This document shows positions 27,089-38,751 of a stretch of 64,000 nucleotides of DNA, in pieces (the first letter of the stretch is position 1; each line of letters opens with the position of its first letter). Source of the stretch: an uncultured Lachnospiraceae bacterium (GTDB taxonomy: Bacteria > Bacillota > Clostridia > Lachnospirales > Lachnospiraceae); contig CALWLA010000004.1 of assembly GCA_944381405.1 (NCBI GenBank), positions 1 through 64,000 on the forward strand, read 5' to 3'. The notes below the pieces were generated by a model. That model did no database searches. It worked only from the letters and a program-made list of their open reading frames with translations, and was not told where the DNA came from. Both the position numbers and the translations under genes were made by a program.

Positions 27089-28045
27089 ATGAACTTAAAC
27101 AATATCAGAAAAATCATTCAGCGGGGCCTTATTCTGGAAAGAGAGCCCATGGACCGGCATACCAGCTTTCGGGTAGGGGGCCCGGCCCGTTATTTTATCC
27201 GCCCGGCGACCCTTGGGGAGCTGGCAGGCCTTGTGCGGTATCTTTCCGGCAACGGGCTTCCTTATTTTGTGCTGGGCAACGGCTCCAACCTGCTGGTATC
27301 GGATGCGGGTTATGAAGGGACCGTCATCGATCTTGGGAAAAACGACGGAACGGAGTTTACCATGCTGGGCATTGACGATGGCAGCGATCCGGAAAGCCAG
27401 CTCAAGGAGGGGGAGATCCTGTTTGACGCAGGAGCCGGATGCCTCATGTCCGCCATAGGCAGCTTTGCAAAGCAGTTTTCCGCCTCCGGCTTTGAATGTT
27501 TGAGCGGCATTCCCGGCTGCATCGGCGGAGCCTGCATCATGAACGCCGGGGCCTACGGCGGGGAAATGAAGGACATCATCCATTCCGTAAAGGCCGTTAC
27601 CCCGGAGGGAAGGATCGTAAGCCTGCCCCGGCAGGAGCTTCGCTTCGGCTACCGCAGTTCAAGCCTCATGGAGCAGGGCTATATCGTGGCAAGAGCGGAG
27701 CTTCTGCTGAAACGGGACGACCCCGGGGAGATCCAGAAGCGCATGGAGGACTACGCGGCCCGCAGGAAGGAAAAGCAGCCTTTGGAGTACCCTTCTGCAG
27801 GATCTACCTTCAAGCGCCCCGAGGGGGCCTTCGCAGGAAAGCTGATCGAAGAAGCGGGCCTTCGGGGGTATGCCATCGGCGGCGCTCAGGTCAGCGAAAA
27901 GCACTGCGGCTTTCTCATCAACCGGGGCGGCGCGACGGCTGCGGATATTTACCGGCTGATTCGCTTTGTGCAGGAGCAGGTGGAGAAAAGCGCCGGCATC
28001 CGGCTGGAGCCGGAGGTGCGGATGCTGGGCCGGTTTGAGGGATAA
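27089..28045 (+). CDS. murB: UDP-N-acetylenolpyruvoylglucosamine reductase
   Basis: The 318-residue FAD enzyme reduces UDP-GlcNAc-enolpyruvate to UDP-MurNAc. The FAD-binding part shows HTSFRVGGPARYFI, LGNGSNLLVSD and GIPGCIGGACIMNAGAYGGE; the C-terminal domain has YRSSSL and PSAGSTFKRPEG with the proton-donating serine region. A Gly/Asp/Glu-rich insert (about 85-110, DDGSDPESQLKEGE) before the GAGAG strand is slightly longer than usual. AAAGAGG lies upstream. It sits between murI and rapZ on the same transcript. Confidence 0.96.
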   Translation: MNLNNIRKIIQRGLILEREPMDRHTSFRVGGPARYFIRPATLGELAGLVRYLSGNGLPYFVLGNGSNLLVSDAGYEGTVIDLGKNDGTEFTMLGIDDGSDPESQLKEGEILFDAGAGCLMSAIGSFAKQFSASGFECLSGIPGCIGGACIMNAGAYGGEMKDIIHSVKAVTPEGRIVSLPRQELRFGYRSSSLMEQGYIVARAELLLKRDDPGEIQKRMEDYAARRKEKQPLEYPSAGSTFKRPEGAFAGKLIEEAGLRGYAIGGAQVSEKHCGFLINRGGATAADIYRLIRFVQEQVEKSAGIRLEPEVRMLGRFEG

Positions 28046-28077
28046 GTCCGAAGAGGACAGCAGAGGAGGGCAGGAAA

Positions 28078-28935
28078 ATGAAACTGATCATCTTGACAGG
28101 CATGTCCGGCGCGGGAAAGACCGTGGCGCTGAAGCAGATGGAGGATATGGGCTATTACTGCGCAGACAATCTGCCCATCTCCCTTCTGCCCCAGTTTGCC
28201 CAGCTTTTGTCCCAGTCCGCGCCCCATTACAGCCATGCTGCCATCGGCATCGACATCCGCAGCGGAGACGAGCTGCCCAAGCTGAAGGACATCCTTTTGG
28301 AATGGGACCGCAGCGGACAGGCCTATGAGATCGTTTTTCTGGAGGCCTCGGACGGGGTGCTGCTGAAGCGGTTCAAGGAGAGCCGCAGGGCCCATCCCTT
28401 AAGCCCCGGCGGACGCATCGAGGACGGCATCCGTCTGGAACGGGAAAAGCTTCAGTGGCTGAAGCAGAAATCCACCTATATCCTGGATACCTCCAGGCTC
28501 CTCACCCGGGAGCTGAAGGAGCAGCTGGAACGGATGTACAGCGGCGCCGGAGGCTTCCAGAGCCTTTATGTGACGGTGCTTTCCTTTGGCTTCAAGTACG
28601 GGATCCCGGAGGATGCGGATCTCCTGTTCGACGTGCGTTTTCTGCCAAATCCCTACTATGAGGAGGGGCTGCGGGAAAAGACCGGGCTGGACCAGGAGGT
28701 GCGGGATTATGTGATGCAGGGGACCGATGGGGCAGGCTTTCTGGAGCGGCTCTGCGAAATGATGGATTTTCTCATTCCCAGGTATATCAAGGAAGGGAAA
28801 AATCAGCTGGTGGTGGCGGTGGGCTGCACCGGCGGAAAGCATCGCTCCGTGACCATTGCGGAGGCCTTGGCGGCGCATATCGGCGGAAACGCTTCCGTAG
28901 GGCTCAGGACAGAGCATCGGGATATCGGCAGGTAA
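28078..28935 (+). CDS. rapZ: RapZ-family nucleotide-binding protein
   Basis: The 285-residue protein has the Walker A GMSGAGKT at residues 8-15, DNLP, and the C-terminal conserved GCTGGKHRSV region. E. coli RapZ is an RNase E adaptor that senses glucosamine-6-phosphate; the role of the Firmicutes orthologue (YvcJ) is less clear and it hydrolyses nucleotides. GAGGAGG precedes the ATG. In Bacillus the order is yvcJ-yvcK-whiA-crh; here whiA follows directly after 81 bases and yvcK is missing. Confidence 0.95.
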   Translation: MKLIILTGMSGAGKTVALKQMEDMGYYCADNLPISLLPQFAQLLSQSAPHYSHAAIGIDIRSGDELPKLKDILLEWDRSGQAYEIVFLEASDGVLLKRFKESRRAHPLSPGGRIEDGIRLEREKLQWLKQKSTYILDTSRLLTRELKEQLERMYSGAGGFQSLYVTVLSFGFKYGIPEDADLLFDVRFLPNPYYEEGLREKTGLDQEVRDYVMQGTDGAGFLERLCEMMDFLIPRYIKEGKNQLVVAVGCTGGKHRSVTIAEALAAHIGGNASVGLRTEHRDIGR

Positions 28936-29016
28936 GCCCCTACTTGTTTTTTTGTATTATTTTCGGAACATTTGGCATTGTTTACCAAATATTTGATCTG
29001 AGGGCAGGGGTTTCAT

Positions 29017-29709
29017 ATGTCATTTTCATCAGAAGTCAGGGAAGAGGTAGAAAAAAGAAGCTTTACTTTTACAAGTAAGCATAGTAAAATCAGCAAAGAA
29101 AACGGGTCGGGCTATCAAAAAGAGTTCTTACGCATCAACTTCATTTATTTTGGCTCCATAGCGGATCCGGAGCGCTTCTATCACATGGAATTCGTGTATG
29201 ATACCAGGGAGGAAGCGGAGGGCATCCAGAGCCTCATCGCATCCTTTGGCATCACGCCGGGCATCGTGGAACGGAAGGGCCGGTATGTGGTCTATATCAA
29301 GGACAGCGAAGCCATTTCCGACATGCTGAATCTGCTGGGCGCCTATGATTCCCTCATGAAGTTTGAAAACATCCGTATCCTGAAGGGCATGCGGGAGGAC
29401 GTACAGCGTAAGGTAAACTGCGAAACCGCCAATCTTCAGAAAACCGTTTCGGCTGCGGTCCGTCAGACCCAGGATATCCAGTACATCGAAGCGCATATGG
29501 GTTTGGGAAATCTTCCGGAATCTCTCCGGGAGGTAGCCAGTTTGCGGCTTGGGAATCCCCAGGCGACGCTCCGGGAGCTGGCGGAGGCCATGGTTCCGCC
29601 CATGGGAAAATCCGGTGTCAATCACAGGCTACGCAAGCTGTCTCTCATCGCAGAGGAGCTGCGCCGGAAGGAACAGATCAAGGATCAAACATCAGAAGAA
29701 AATAAATAA
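29017..29709 (+). CDS. whiA: WhiA-like DNA-binding protein with a shortened N-terminal domain
   Basis: The protein has 230 residues where WhiA normally has about 310. It keeps the exact N-terminal MSFSSEVREEV, then passes through a short, AT-richer linker (about 13-38) to FLRINFIYFGSIADPERFYHMEF, which corresponds to the second LAGLIDADG-like repeat (normally LRGAFLAxGS). So roughly 80 residues, including the first LAGLIDADG-like half, are absent. The C-terminal helix-turn-helix (GKSGVNHRLRKL) is intact. WhiA is a sporulation/division-linked DNA-binding protein. The frame is open, so it is an internal deletion, not a frameshift. Followed by the HPr/Crh-like gene. Confidence 0.88.
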   Translation: MSFSSEVREEVEKRSFTFTSKHSKISKENGSGYQKEFLRINFIYFGSIADPERFYHMEFVYDTREEAEGIQSLIASFGITPGIVERKGRYVVYIKDSEAISDMLNLLGAYDSLMKFENIRILKGMREDVQRKVNCETANLQKTVSAAVRQTQDIQYIEAHMGLGNLPESLREVASLRLGNPQATLRELAEAMVPPMGKSGVNHRLRKLSLIAEELRRKEQIKDQTSEENK

Positions 29710-29758
29710 ATGATTTCGACAGGTGCTGTTGCTTGACAGGTCGAGAAGGAGAGAAATT

Positions 29759-30028
29759 ATGACAAAGGAAACCGTTACTGTAGGACTGCCCAAGGGTATG
29801 GAATCAAGACCGGTTGCGATACTGGTACAGATTGCGAGCCAGTTCAAGTCAAAGATTTATCTTGAGTGCGAAAACAAGAGGGTAAATGCCAAAAGCATTA
29901 TGGGCATGATGACTCTGGGACTCGACAAGGGCGCCGAGATCTCCGTTGAAGCAGAGGGAGAGGACGAGGCCCAGGCAGTGGGCGAGGTCACCGCTTACCT
30001 GAAGAACGAGAAGACCAAGGAAGCATAA
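29759..30028 (+). CDS. Crh-like HPr-family protein (Glu15, Ser46)
   Basis: The 89-residue HPr-fold protein aligns to HPr without gaps through the two sites. Position 15, the phosphorylatable His of PTS HPr, is Glu (KGMESRPVAILVQ). Ser46, the HprK target, is kept in the canonical NAKSIMGMM. It therefore cannot carry PEP-derived phosphate on His15 and resembles Bacillus Crh (Gln15), whose gene also follows whiA. The expected role is CcpA co-regulation or metabolic signalling after phosphorylation by the HprK of this window. GAGAAGGAGAG precedes the ATG. A terminator follows. Confidence 0.88.
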   Translation: MTKETVTVGLPKGMESRPVAILVQIASQFKSKIYLECENKRVNAKSIMGMMTLGLDKGAEISVEAEGEDEAQAVGEVTAYLKNEKTKEA

Positions 30029-30054
30029 AAACAGAGCATGCGAAAGAATACCGG

Positions 30055-30086
30055 AACGGAAGCAGGGGACTGTTTCCGTTTTTTTT
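30055..30086 (+). terminator. Intrinsic terminator after the Crh-like gene
   Basis: AACGGAA (30055-30061) pairs with TTCCGTT (30074-30080), with CAG/CTG stacking inside, followed by eight T. Confidence 0.8.
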
Positions 30087-30101
30087 ATTTCGTGCTATAC
30101 T
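30073..30101 (+). promoter_or_regulatory. Extended -10 promoter of dnaE, placed for a leaderless transcript
   Basis: TG-C-TATACT with the hexamer at 30096-30101; a weak -35 (TTTCCG, 30073-30078) lies 17 bases upstream inside the preceding terminator. The dnaE ATG begins seven bases after the last base of the -10. Confidence 0.6.
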
Positions 30102-30107
30102 GGGGCT

Positions 30108-33584
<3,477 letters not shown>

Positions 33585-33643
33585 ACCTAGTAAAGTAAAG
33601 ACGATATTTTAACAGACACAGGCAGCAAGACGGAGGTAGAGCA

Positions 33644-34618
33644 ATGGCAAACAAGGTAAAAACGATTGGTGTGCTTACAAGCGGCGGCGACGCGCCGGGC
33701 ATGAATGCTGCGATCCGGGCTGTGGTGAGAACAGCGATCTCGGACGGCCTTAAGGTAAAGGGCATCATGCGGGGCTATGCGGGCCTTCTTTCCGAGGAGA
33801 TTGTGGATATGGATTCCACCTCTGTATCGGACACCATTAACCGGGGCGGAACCGTGCTGTATACGGCCCGCTGTCAGGAATTTACCACGCCGGAGGGACA
33901 GAAGCGGGGCGCGGAGATCTGCCGCAAACACGGCATCGACGGCGTCGTGGTCATCGGCGGCGACGGCTCTTTCCGGGGCGCAGGCAAGCTTTCCGCTCTT
34001 GGCATCAACTGCATCGGCGTTCCCGGCACCATCGACCTGGACATTGCATGCACGGATTATACCATCGGCTTTGACACGGCGGTAAACACCGCCATGGAGG
34101 CCATCGACAAGATCAGGGACACCTCCACTTCCCATGAAAGATGCTCCATCATCGAAGTAATGGGCCGCCATGCGGGCTACATCGCCCTGTGGTGCGGCAT
34201 CGCCAACGGCGCAGAGGAGATCCTCCTGCCGGAACGGTACGATGGGGATGAGCAGGCCATCATCAACCGGATCATCGAAGCCAGAAAAAAAGGGAAAAAG
34301 CACTATATCATCATCAATGCCGAGGGCATCGGCCACTCCACCTCCATGGCCAGAAGGATCGAGGCGGCTACCGGTATCGAGACCAGAGCCACCATCCTGG
34401 GACACATGCAGCGGGGAGGAAGCCCCACCTGCAAGGACCGCTTCTACGCCTCCATCATGGGCGCAAGGGCGGCGGAGCTTCTGGCGGAGGGCAAGTCCAA
34501 CCGTCTGGTGGCCTACAAGCACGGCGAGTTCATCGACGTGGACATCCAGGAAGCCCTGGCGATGCAGAAGGACATTTCCGAGGCCCAGTACCGGATCGCC
34601 ATGAAGCTGGTGAGATAA
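33644..34618 (+). CDS. pfkA: 6-phosphofructokinase, ATP-dependent
   Basis: The 324-residue glycolytic enzyme phosphorylates fructose 6-phosphate. It shows LTSGGDAPGMNA, the nucleotide site GGDGS (105-109; the second Gly favours ATP over PPi) and EVMGRHAGYIAL. The catalytic loop reads TIDLD (129-133) where most PfkA have TIDND: the catalytic Asp131 and Asp133 remain and only the intervening Asn is Leu. GGAGG stands seven bases before the ATG. With pyruvate kinase also in the window, two allosteric glycolysis steps are encoded here. Confidence 0.95.
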   Translation: MANKVKTIGVLTSGGDAPGMNAAIRAVVRTAISDGLKVKGIMRGYAGLLSEEIVDMDSTSVSDTINRGGTVLYTARCQEFTTPEGQKRGAEICRKHGIDGVVVIGGDGSFRGAGKLSALGINCIGVPGTIDLDIACTDYTIGFDTAVNTAMEAIDKIRDTSTSHERCSIIEVMGRHAGYIALWCGIANGAEEILLPERYDGDEQAIINRIIEARKKGKKHYIIINAEGIGHSTSMARRIEAATGIETRATILGHMQRGGSPTCKDRFYASIMGARAAELLAEGKSNRLVAYKHGEFIDVDIQEALAMQKDISEAQYRIAMKLVR

Positions 34619-34636
34619 GGAAGGGCCCGGGGAAAC

Positions 34637-34936
34637 ATGGAAGCTGAGGTTTTATGCGGGGCAAACGCCTCCAACATGAAATTCTACTTTAACGAGGCCC
34701 GCTACGGGATCCTGCCGGAGGCAGTGAAGGAGGAGCTGAAGATCCTCTGCGTGCTCTACTGTGCGGATGTGGGCGGCGCCATCACCCTGTCCTTTGACGA
34801 AGATCACAGGCTGCGGATCACCACCCTTTCTCCCATCGACGAGATCGGCGCGGAGCTGAAGGTGAAGGCCATGCAGCTGGACAATCAGGAATTTTTCGGA
34901 CAGCTGGAGGAATTTTCCAGGCAGTTCGACCGGTAA
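34637..34936 (+). CDS. Small conserved protein, DUF6145-like
   Basis: The 99-residue soluble protein (MEAEVLCGANASNMKFYFN..) shows no signal peptide or membrane segment. It resembles a Lachnospiraceae family of unknown function usually found between pfkA and dusB; the DUF6145 label is from memory and should be checked. AAGGAAGG lies 11 bases or so upstream. The two cysteines CVLYC (about 38-42) are close but no metal site is evident. Confidence 0.65.
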   Translation: MEAEVLCGANASNMKFYFNEARYGILPEAVKEELKILCVLYCADVGGAITLSFDEDHRLRITTLSPIDEIGAELKVKAMQLDNQEFFGQLEEFSRQFDR

Positions 34937-35037
34937 AGGGAGGGAAAACTGCCCGGGAGGGCTCTCCGGACAGGGAGAGACAGGGGCTCCTTGAAGGACA
35001 AAAAAGGGAAATAAAAAATCAGGAAATGATACAGGCT

Positions 35038-35060
35038 GCCGCAGCGGAAAACGCTGCGGC
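35038..35060 (+). other. Strong hairpin in the 5' region of dusB
   Basis: GCCGCAGCG (35038-35046) pairs perfectly with CGCTGCGGC (35052-35060) around GAAAA. No T-run follows, so it is not a typical terminator; it lies 35 bases before the dusB start. Confidence 0.6.
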
Positions 35061-35095
35061 AACTGTTGCCTATGGAAAGAGGAGGAAAAGGCGGC

Positions 35096-36049
35096 ATGCC
35101 TCTTACGATCGGAAACGTAAAACTGAAGAGCAGAGTGGTGATGGCTCCCATGGCGGGGGTGACGGACATCGCATACAGGCTGATCCTGGAGGAAATGGGA
35201 GCCGGGCTTGTGACCACGGAGATGGTCTCCGCCAAGGCGATCCTGTACCAGAACAAAAACAACGAGCAGATCCTGCGGACGGAAGTGACGGAGCATCCCA
35301 TCGCGGTGCAGCTCTTTGGATCGGACCCCATGATCATGACCGCCATGGCGGAAAAAATCTCCGGAAATTTTGATATCATCGATGTGAACATGGGCTGCCC
35401 GGTGCCGAAGATCGTGGGCAACCACGAGGGCTCCGCCCTGATGAAGGACCCGAAGCTGGCCTTTCAGATCCTGGAGATGATGAGCCGGGTGCTGAAAAAA
35501 CCGGTGACGGTAAAGTTCCGGAAGGGCTTTGACGACCAGAACATAAACGCCGTGGAATTTGCAAAAATGGCGGAGCAGGCGGGCGTCGCGGCGATCACCC
35601 TCCACGGCCGCACCAGAAAGCAGATGTACAGCGGCAAGGCGGACTGGGACATCATCCGCAGAGTGAAGGAGGCGGTTTCCATTCCGGTGATCGGAAACGG
35701 AGACATTTTTACGCCGGAGGACGCAAAACGCATGATGGAGGAGACCGGCTGCGACGGGGTGGCGGTGGCCCGGGGGGCAAAGGGCAATCCCTGGCTCATC
35801 CACAGGGCGGCGGTCTATCTGGAAACCGGGGAGCTTCTGCCGGAGCCGGACCTTTCGGAAAAAAAGCGGATGATCCTTCACCATGCGGAACTGATGCTGC
35901 GGTATAAGGGAGAAAAGCTGGGGATGATGGAGATGCGGAAGCATATGGCCTGGTACACCGCCGGACTTCCGGGCTCGGCAAAGCTCAGAAACGATATGAA
36001 CGGGATGGAGACCTTCGAGGATCTGAAATCATTGGTTGACAGACTTTAA
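35096..36049 (+). CDS. dusB: tRNA-dihydrouridine synthase
   Basis: The 317-residue flavoenzyme reduces uridines in tRNA D-loops. Signatures are VVMAPMAGVTD, the catalytic Cys101 in VNMGCPVPK, TVKFRKG, TLHGRTRKQMYSG and VIGNGDIFTPEDA. The ATG at 35096 is selected with GGAGG ten bases upstream; in-frame starts further up (35066, 35072) are worse placed. Its last codons contain a consensus promoter for greA. Confidence 0.95.
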   Translation: MPLTIGNVKLKSRVVMAPMAGVTDIAYRLILEEMGAGLVTTEMVSAKAILYQNKNNEQILRTEVTEHPIAVQLFGSDPMIMTAMAEKISGNFDIIDVNMGCPVPKIVGNHEGSALMKDPKLAFQILEMMSRVLKKPVTVKFRKGFDDQNINAVEFAKMAEQAGVAAITLHGRTRKQMYSGKADWDIIRRVKEAVSIPVIGNGDIFTPEDAKRMMEETGCDGVAVARGAKGNPWLIHRAAVYLETGELLPEPDLSEKKRMILHHAELMLRYKGEKLGMMEMRKHMAWYTAGLPGSAKLRNDMNGMETFEDLKSLVDRL

Positions 36050-36064
36050 AGAAAAACTTATAAT
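36036..36064 (+). promoter_or_regulatory. Perfect consensus SigA promoter of greA-lysS
   Basis: TTGACA (36036-36041), 17-base spacer, TATAAT (36059-36064). The -35 lies in the final codons of dusB and the -10 just after its stop. Confidence 0.9.
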
Positions 36065-36119
36065 TACAAAATGCTATTTTGCCTTATTATTTTAGGATTT
36101 TAAAGGAGTTTTAACAGCT

Positions 36120-36611
36120 ATGGCAAATGGAACAAAGACAATGCTGACCTATGCGGGCCTGAAAAAGTATGAAGAGGAGCTGCATGACCTCAAGGTGGTG
36201 CGCCGTCAGGAGGTGGCTCAGAAGATCAAGGTGGCCAGAGAACAGGGCGACCTTTCCGAGAACGCGGATTACGATGCGGCAAAGGACGAGCAGAGCGAGA
36301 TCGAGAGAAGAATTGACGAGCTGGAGCGCATCCTGAAGCATGCCGAGGTCGTGGTGGATGACGAGGTGGATACCGGAAAGATCAGCGTTGGCTGCGAGGT
36401 AAAGCTCCACGACATGGAATATGACGAGGAGGTCACCTATCATATCGTGGGATCCTCCGAGGCCAACAGCCTGCAGGGAAAGATCAGCAACGAGTCCCCG
36501 GTGGGAGCCGCCCTGATCGGACATAAGGCTGGCGACGTGGTGGACGTGGTGCTTCCGGCAGGAGCCACCATTCAGTACAAGGTGCTTGATATCAAAAAGT
36601 CGGCGGATTGA
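36120..36611 (+). CDS. greA: Transcription elongation factor GreA
   Basis: The 163-residue factor rescues backtracked RNA polymerase. It has the N-terminal coiled coil with the acidic tip GDLSENADYDAAK (about 42-54) and the C-terminal FKBP-like domain ending SPVGAALIGHKAGDVV. AAAGGAG lies about 11 bases before the ATG. It is driven by the consensus promoter at 36036-36064 and followed by lysS after 34 bases. Confidence 0.97.
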   Translation: MANGTKTMLTYAGLKKYEEELHDLKVVRRQEVAQKIKVAREQGDLSENADYDAAKDEQSEIERRIDELERILKHAEVVVDDEVDTGKISVGCEVKLHDMEYDEEVTYHIVGSSEANSLQGKISNESPVGAALIGHKAGDVVDVVLPAGATIQYKVLDIKKSAD

Positions 36612-36645
36612 TCCTGCCGGCTGATTTCAGAAAGAGAGGAACAGT

Positions 36646-38628
36646 ATGCAGAACAACGGGAAGCCGGCGGTGCAGGAGGATCTGAATCATATCCTCAAGG
36701 CACGCCGTGACAAGCTTACGGAGCTTCAGGCAAAGGGACAGGATCCCTTTGTCATTACAACTTACCAGCAGACACACCATTCCCAGGAGATCAAAGACGG
36801 CTTTGATGGCCTGGAGGGCAAAGAGGTCAGCATCGCAGGACGCCTGATGCTGAAGCGTGTCATGGGTAAGGCTTCCTTCTGTCATATTGCGGACAGGGAC
36901 GGAAGCATTCAGGCCTATGTGGCCAGAGACAGCGTGGGAGAAGAGCCCTATCAGGCCTTCAAAAAGCTGGACATCGGAGATATCGTGGGGATCCGGGGAA
37001 CCGTTTTCCGCACTAAGACCGGCGAGACCTCCATTCACGCGGAGGAGGTGACGCTGCTTTCCAAGTCCCTGCAGGTGCTGCCGGAGAAATTCCATGGCAT
37101 CACCGATACGGACATGCGGTACCGTCAGAGATATGTGGACCTGATCATGAATCCCGAGGTAAAGGACACCTTTATCAAGCGGTCTCTGGTGCTGCGGGAG
37201 ATCAGGAATTATCTGGATGCAAAGGGCTTTATCGAGGTGGAGACTCCTATGCTGGTGGAAAATGCCGGCGGCGCCAACGCCCGTCCCTTTGTGACCCATT
37301 TCAATGCGTTAAATGAGGACAAGAAGCTCCGCATTTCCCTGGAGCTTTATCTGAAGCGCCTGATCGTAGGCGGCCTGGAGCGGGTCTACGAGATCGGCCG
37401 GGTGTTCCGGAACGAGGGCACCGACGCCATGCACAATCCGGAGTTTACCCTGATGGAGCTGTACCAGGCTTATACGGATTATCACGGCATGATGGATCTG
37501 GCAGAGGGACTTTACCGGGATGTGGCCCAGAAGGTCTGCGGAACCACCCTGTTGAATTACAAGGGTCAGGTGATCGATCTCGGAAAGCCCTTTGAGCGCA
37601 TTACCATGGTGGATGCGGTGAAGAAATACACCGGCATCGATTTTGAAGAGGTAAAGAGCGACCAGGAGGCAAAGGAGCTGGCAAAGCGCCACAACATTGT
37701 CTTCGAGGAGCGCCATAAAAAGGGAGATATCCTCAATCTCTTCTTCGACGAGTTTGTAGAGGACAAGCTGATCCAGCCCACCTTTGTGATGGATCATCCG
37801 GTGGAGATCAGTCCCCTTACCAAGCGGAAGCCGGACAAGCCGGAATACACGGAGCGCTTTGAGCTTTATATCAACGGCGGAGAGATGGCAAACGCTTATT
37901 CTGAGCTGAACGATCCCATCGACCAGAGAGAGCGCTTCCGGGCCCAGGAGTCCCTGCGGGCGGCAGGCGACGAGGAGGCCAACACCACCGATGAGGACTT
38001 CATGAACGCTCTGATGATCGGCATGCCTCCCACAGGCGGCATCGGATTCGGCATCGACCGGATGGTGATGCTCATGACCGACAGCGCAGCCATCCGGGAC
38101 GTGCTGTTGTTCCCCACCTTAAAGACCATCGGCGGGGAAAAGGGCGCAGCGGCTTCCGGAGCGCAGGCAGAGGAAACCGGAGCTGAAACAGCGTCTCAGG
38201 TAGAGGCGGCAGCCTGCACCCAGACCGGCGGAGACATCCCCACGGCAGCCATCGACTTTTCCAAGGTCAAGGTGGAGCCCCTGTTTGCGGACATGGTGGA
38301 TTTCGACACCTTCTCCAAGTCGGATTTCCGGGTAGTGAAGGTAGAGGCCTGCGAGGCAGTGCCCAAGTCCAAAAAGCTCCTGAAGTTCACCCTGAACGAT
38401 GGCACCGACAGAAAGCGCACCATCTTAAGCGGCATCCACGAGTTCTACGAGCCGGAGCAGCTGGTGGGAAAGACCTGCGTGGCCATCACCAATCTGCCTC
38501 CCAGAAAGATGATGGGCATCGATTCCGAGGGAATGCTGATCTCAGCGGTTTATGACTACGACGGCAGAGAGGGCCTGAACCTCCTGATGCTGGACAGCAA
38601 TATCCCGGCGGGCGCAAAGCTGTACTAA
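36646..38628 (+). CDS. lysS: Lysyl-tRNA synthetase (class II) with a C-terminal Trbp111/EMAP-type tRNA-binding domain
   Basis: The protein has 660 residues against about 500 for ordinary bacterial LysRS. Residues 1-500 are the usual enzyme: OB-fold anticodon domain, motif 2 [18 protein letters not shown] and motif 3 [13 protein letters not shown]. An Ala/Glu/Thr-rich linker (about 508-545) follows, then a domain (about 555-660) with [35 protein letters not shown] and [10 protein letters not shown]. This is the Trbp111-like OB fold known from the C terminus of MetRS and from PheT. The extra domain should raise tRNA affinity. GAGAGG precedes the ATG. Confidence 0.95.
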   Translation: MQNNGKPAVQEDLNHILKARRDKLTELQAKGQDPFVITTYQQTHHSQEIKDGFDGLEGKEVSIAGRLMLKRVMGKASFCHIADRDGSIQAYVARDSVGEEPYQAFKKLDIGDIVGIRGTVFRTKTGETSIHAEEVTLLSKSLQVLPEKFHGITDTDMRYRQRYVDLIMNPEVKDTFIKRSLVLREIRNYLDAKGFIEVETPMLVENAGGANARPFVTHFNALNEDKKLRISLELYLKRLIVGGLERVYEIGRVFRNEGTDAMHNPEFTLMELYQAYTDYHGMMDLAEGLYRDVAQKVCGTTLLNYKGQVIDLGKPFERITMVDAVKKYTGIDFEEVKSDQEAKELAKRHNIVFEERHKKGDILNLFFDEFVEDKLIQPTFVMDHPVEISPLTKRKPDKPEYTERFELYINGGEMANAYSELNDPIDQRERFRAQESLRAAGDEEANTTDEDFMNALMIGMPPTGGIGFGIDRMVMLMTDSAAIRDVLLFPTLKTIGGEKGAAASGAQAEETGAETASQVEAAACTQTGGDIPTAAIDFSKVKVEPLFADMVDFDTFSKSDFRVVKVEACEAVPKSKKLLKFTLNDGTDRKRTILSGIHEFYEPEQLVGKTCVAITNLPPRKMMGIDSEGMLISAVYDYDGREGLNLLMLDSNIPAGAKLY

Positions 38629-38650
38629 ACATAAAAATGTCTACCGAAAA

Positions 38651-38697
38651 AGCGTCGGTTCATTTCTCTTTGTGAGGAATGGACCGGCGCTCTTTTT
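38651..38697 (+). terminator. Strong intrinsic terminator after lysS
   Basis: An 18-bp stem with a few G-T pairs (38651-38668 with 38674-38691), loop TTTGT, then CTTTTT. Confidence 0.92.
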
Positions 38698-38751
38698 GTC
38701 GGTGCGGCTGAAAGCGGGGCTTTCAGAAAAACTTGGGTTATAGGCCAAAAC

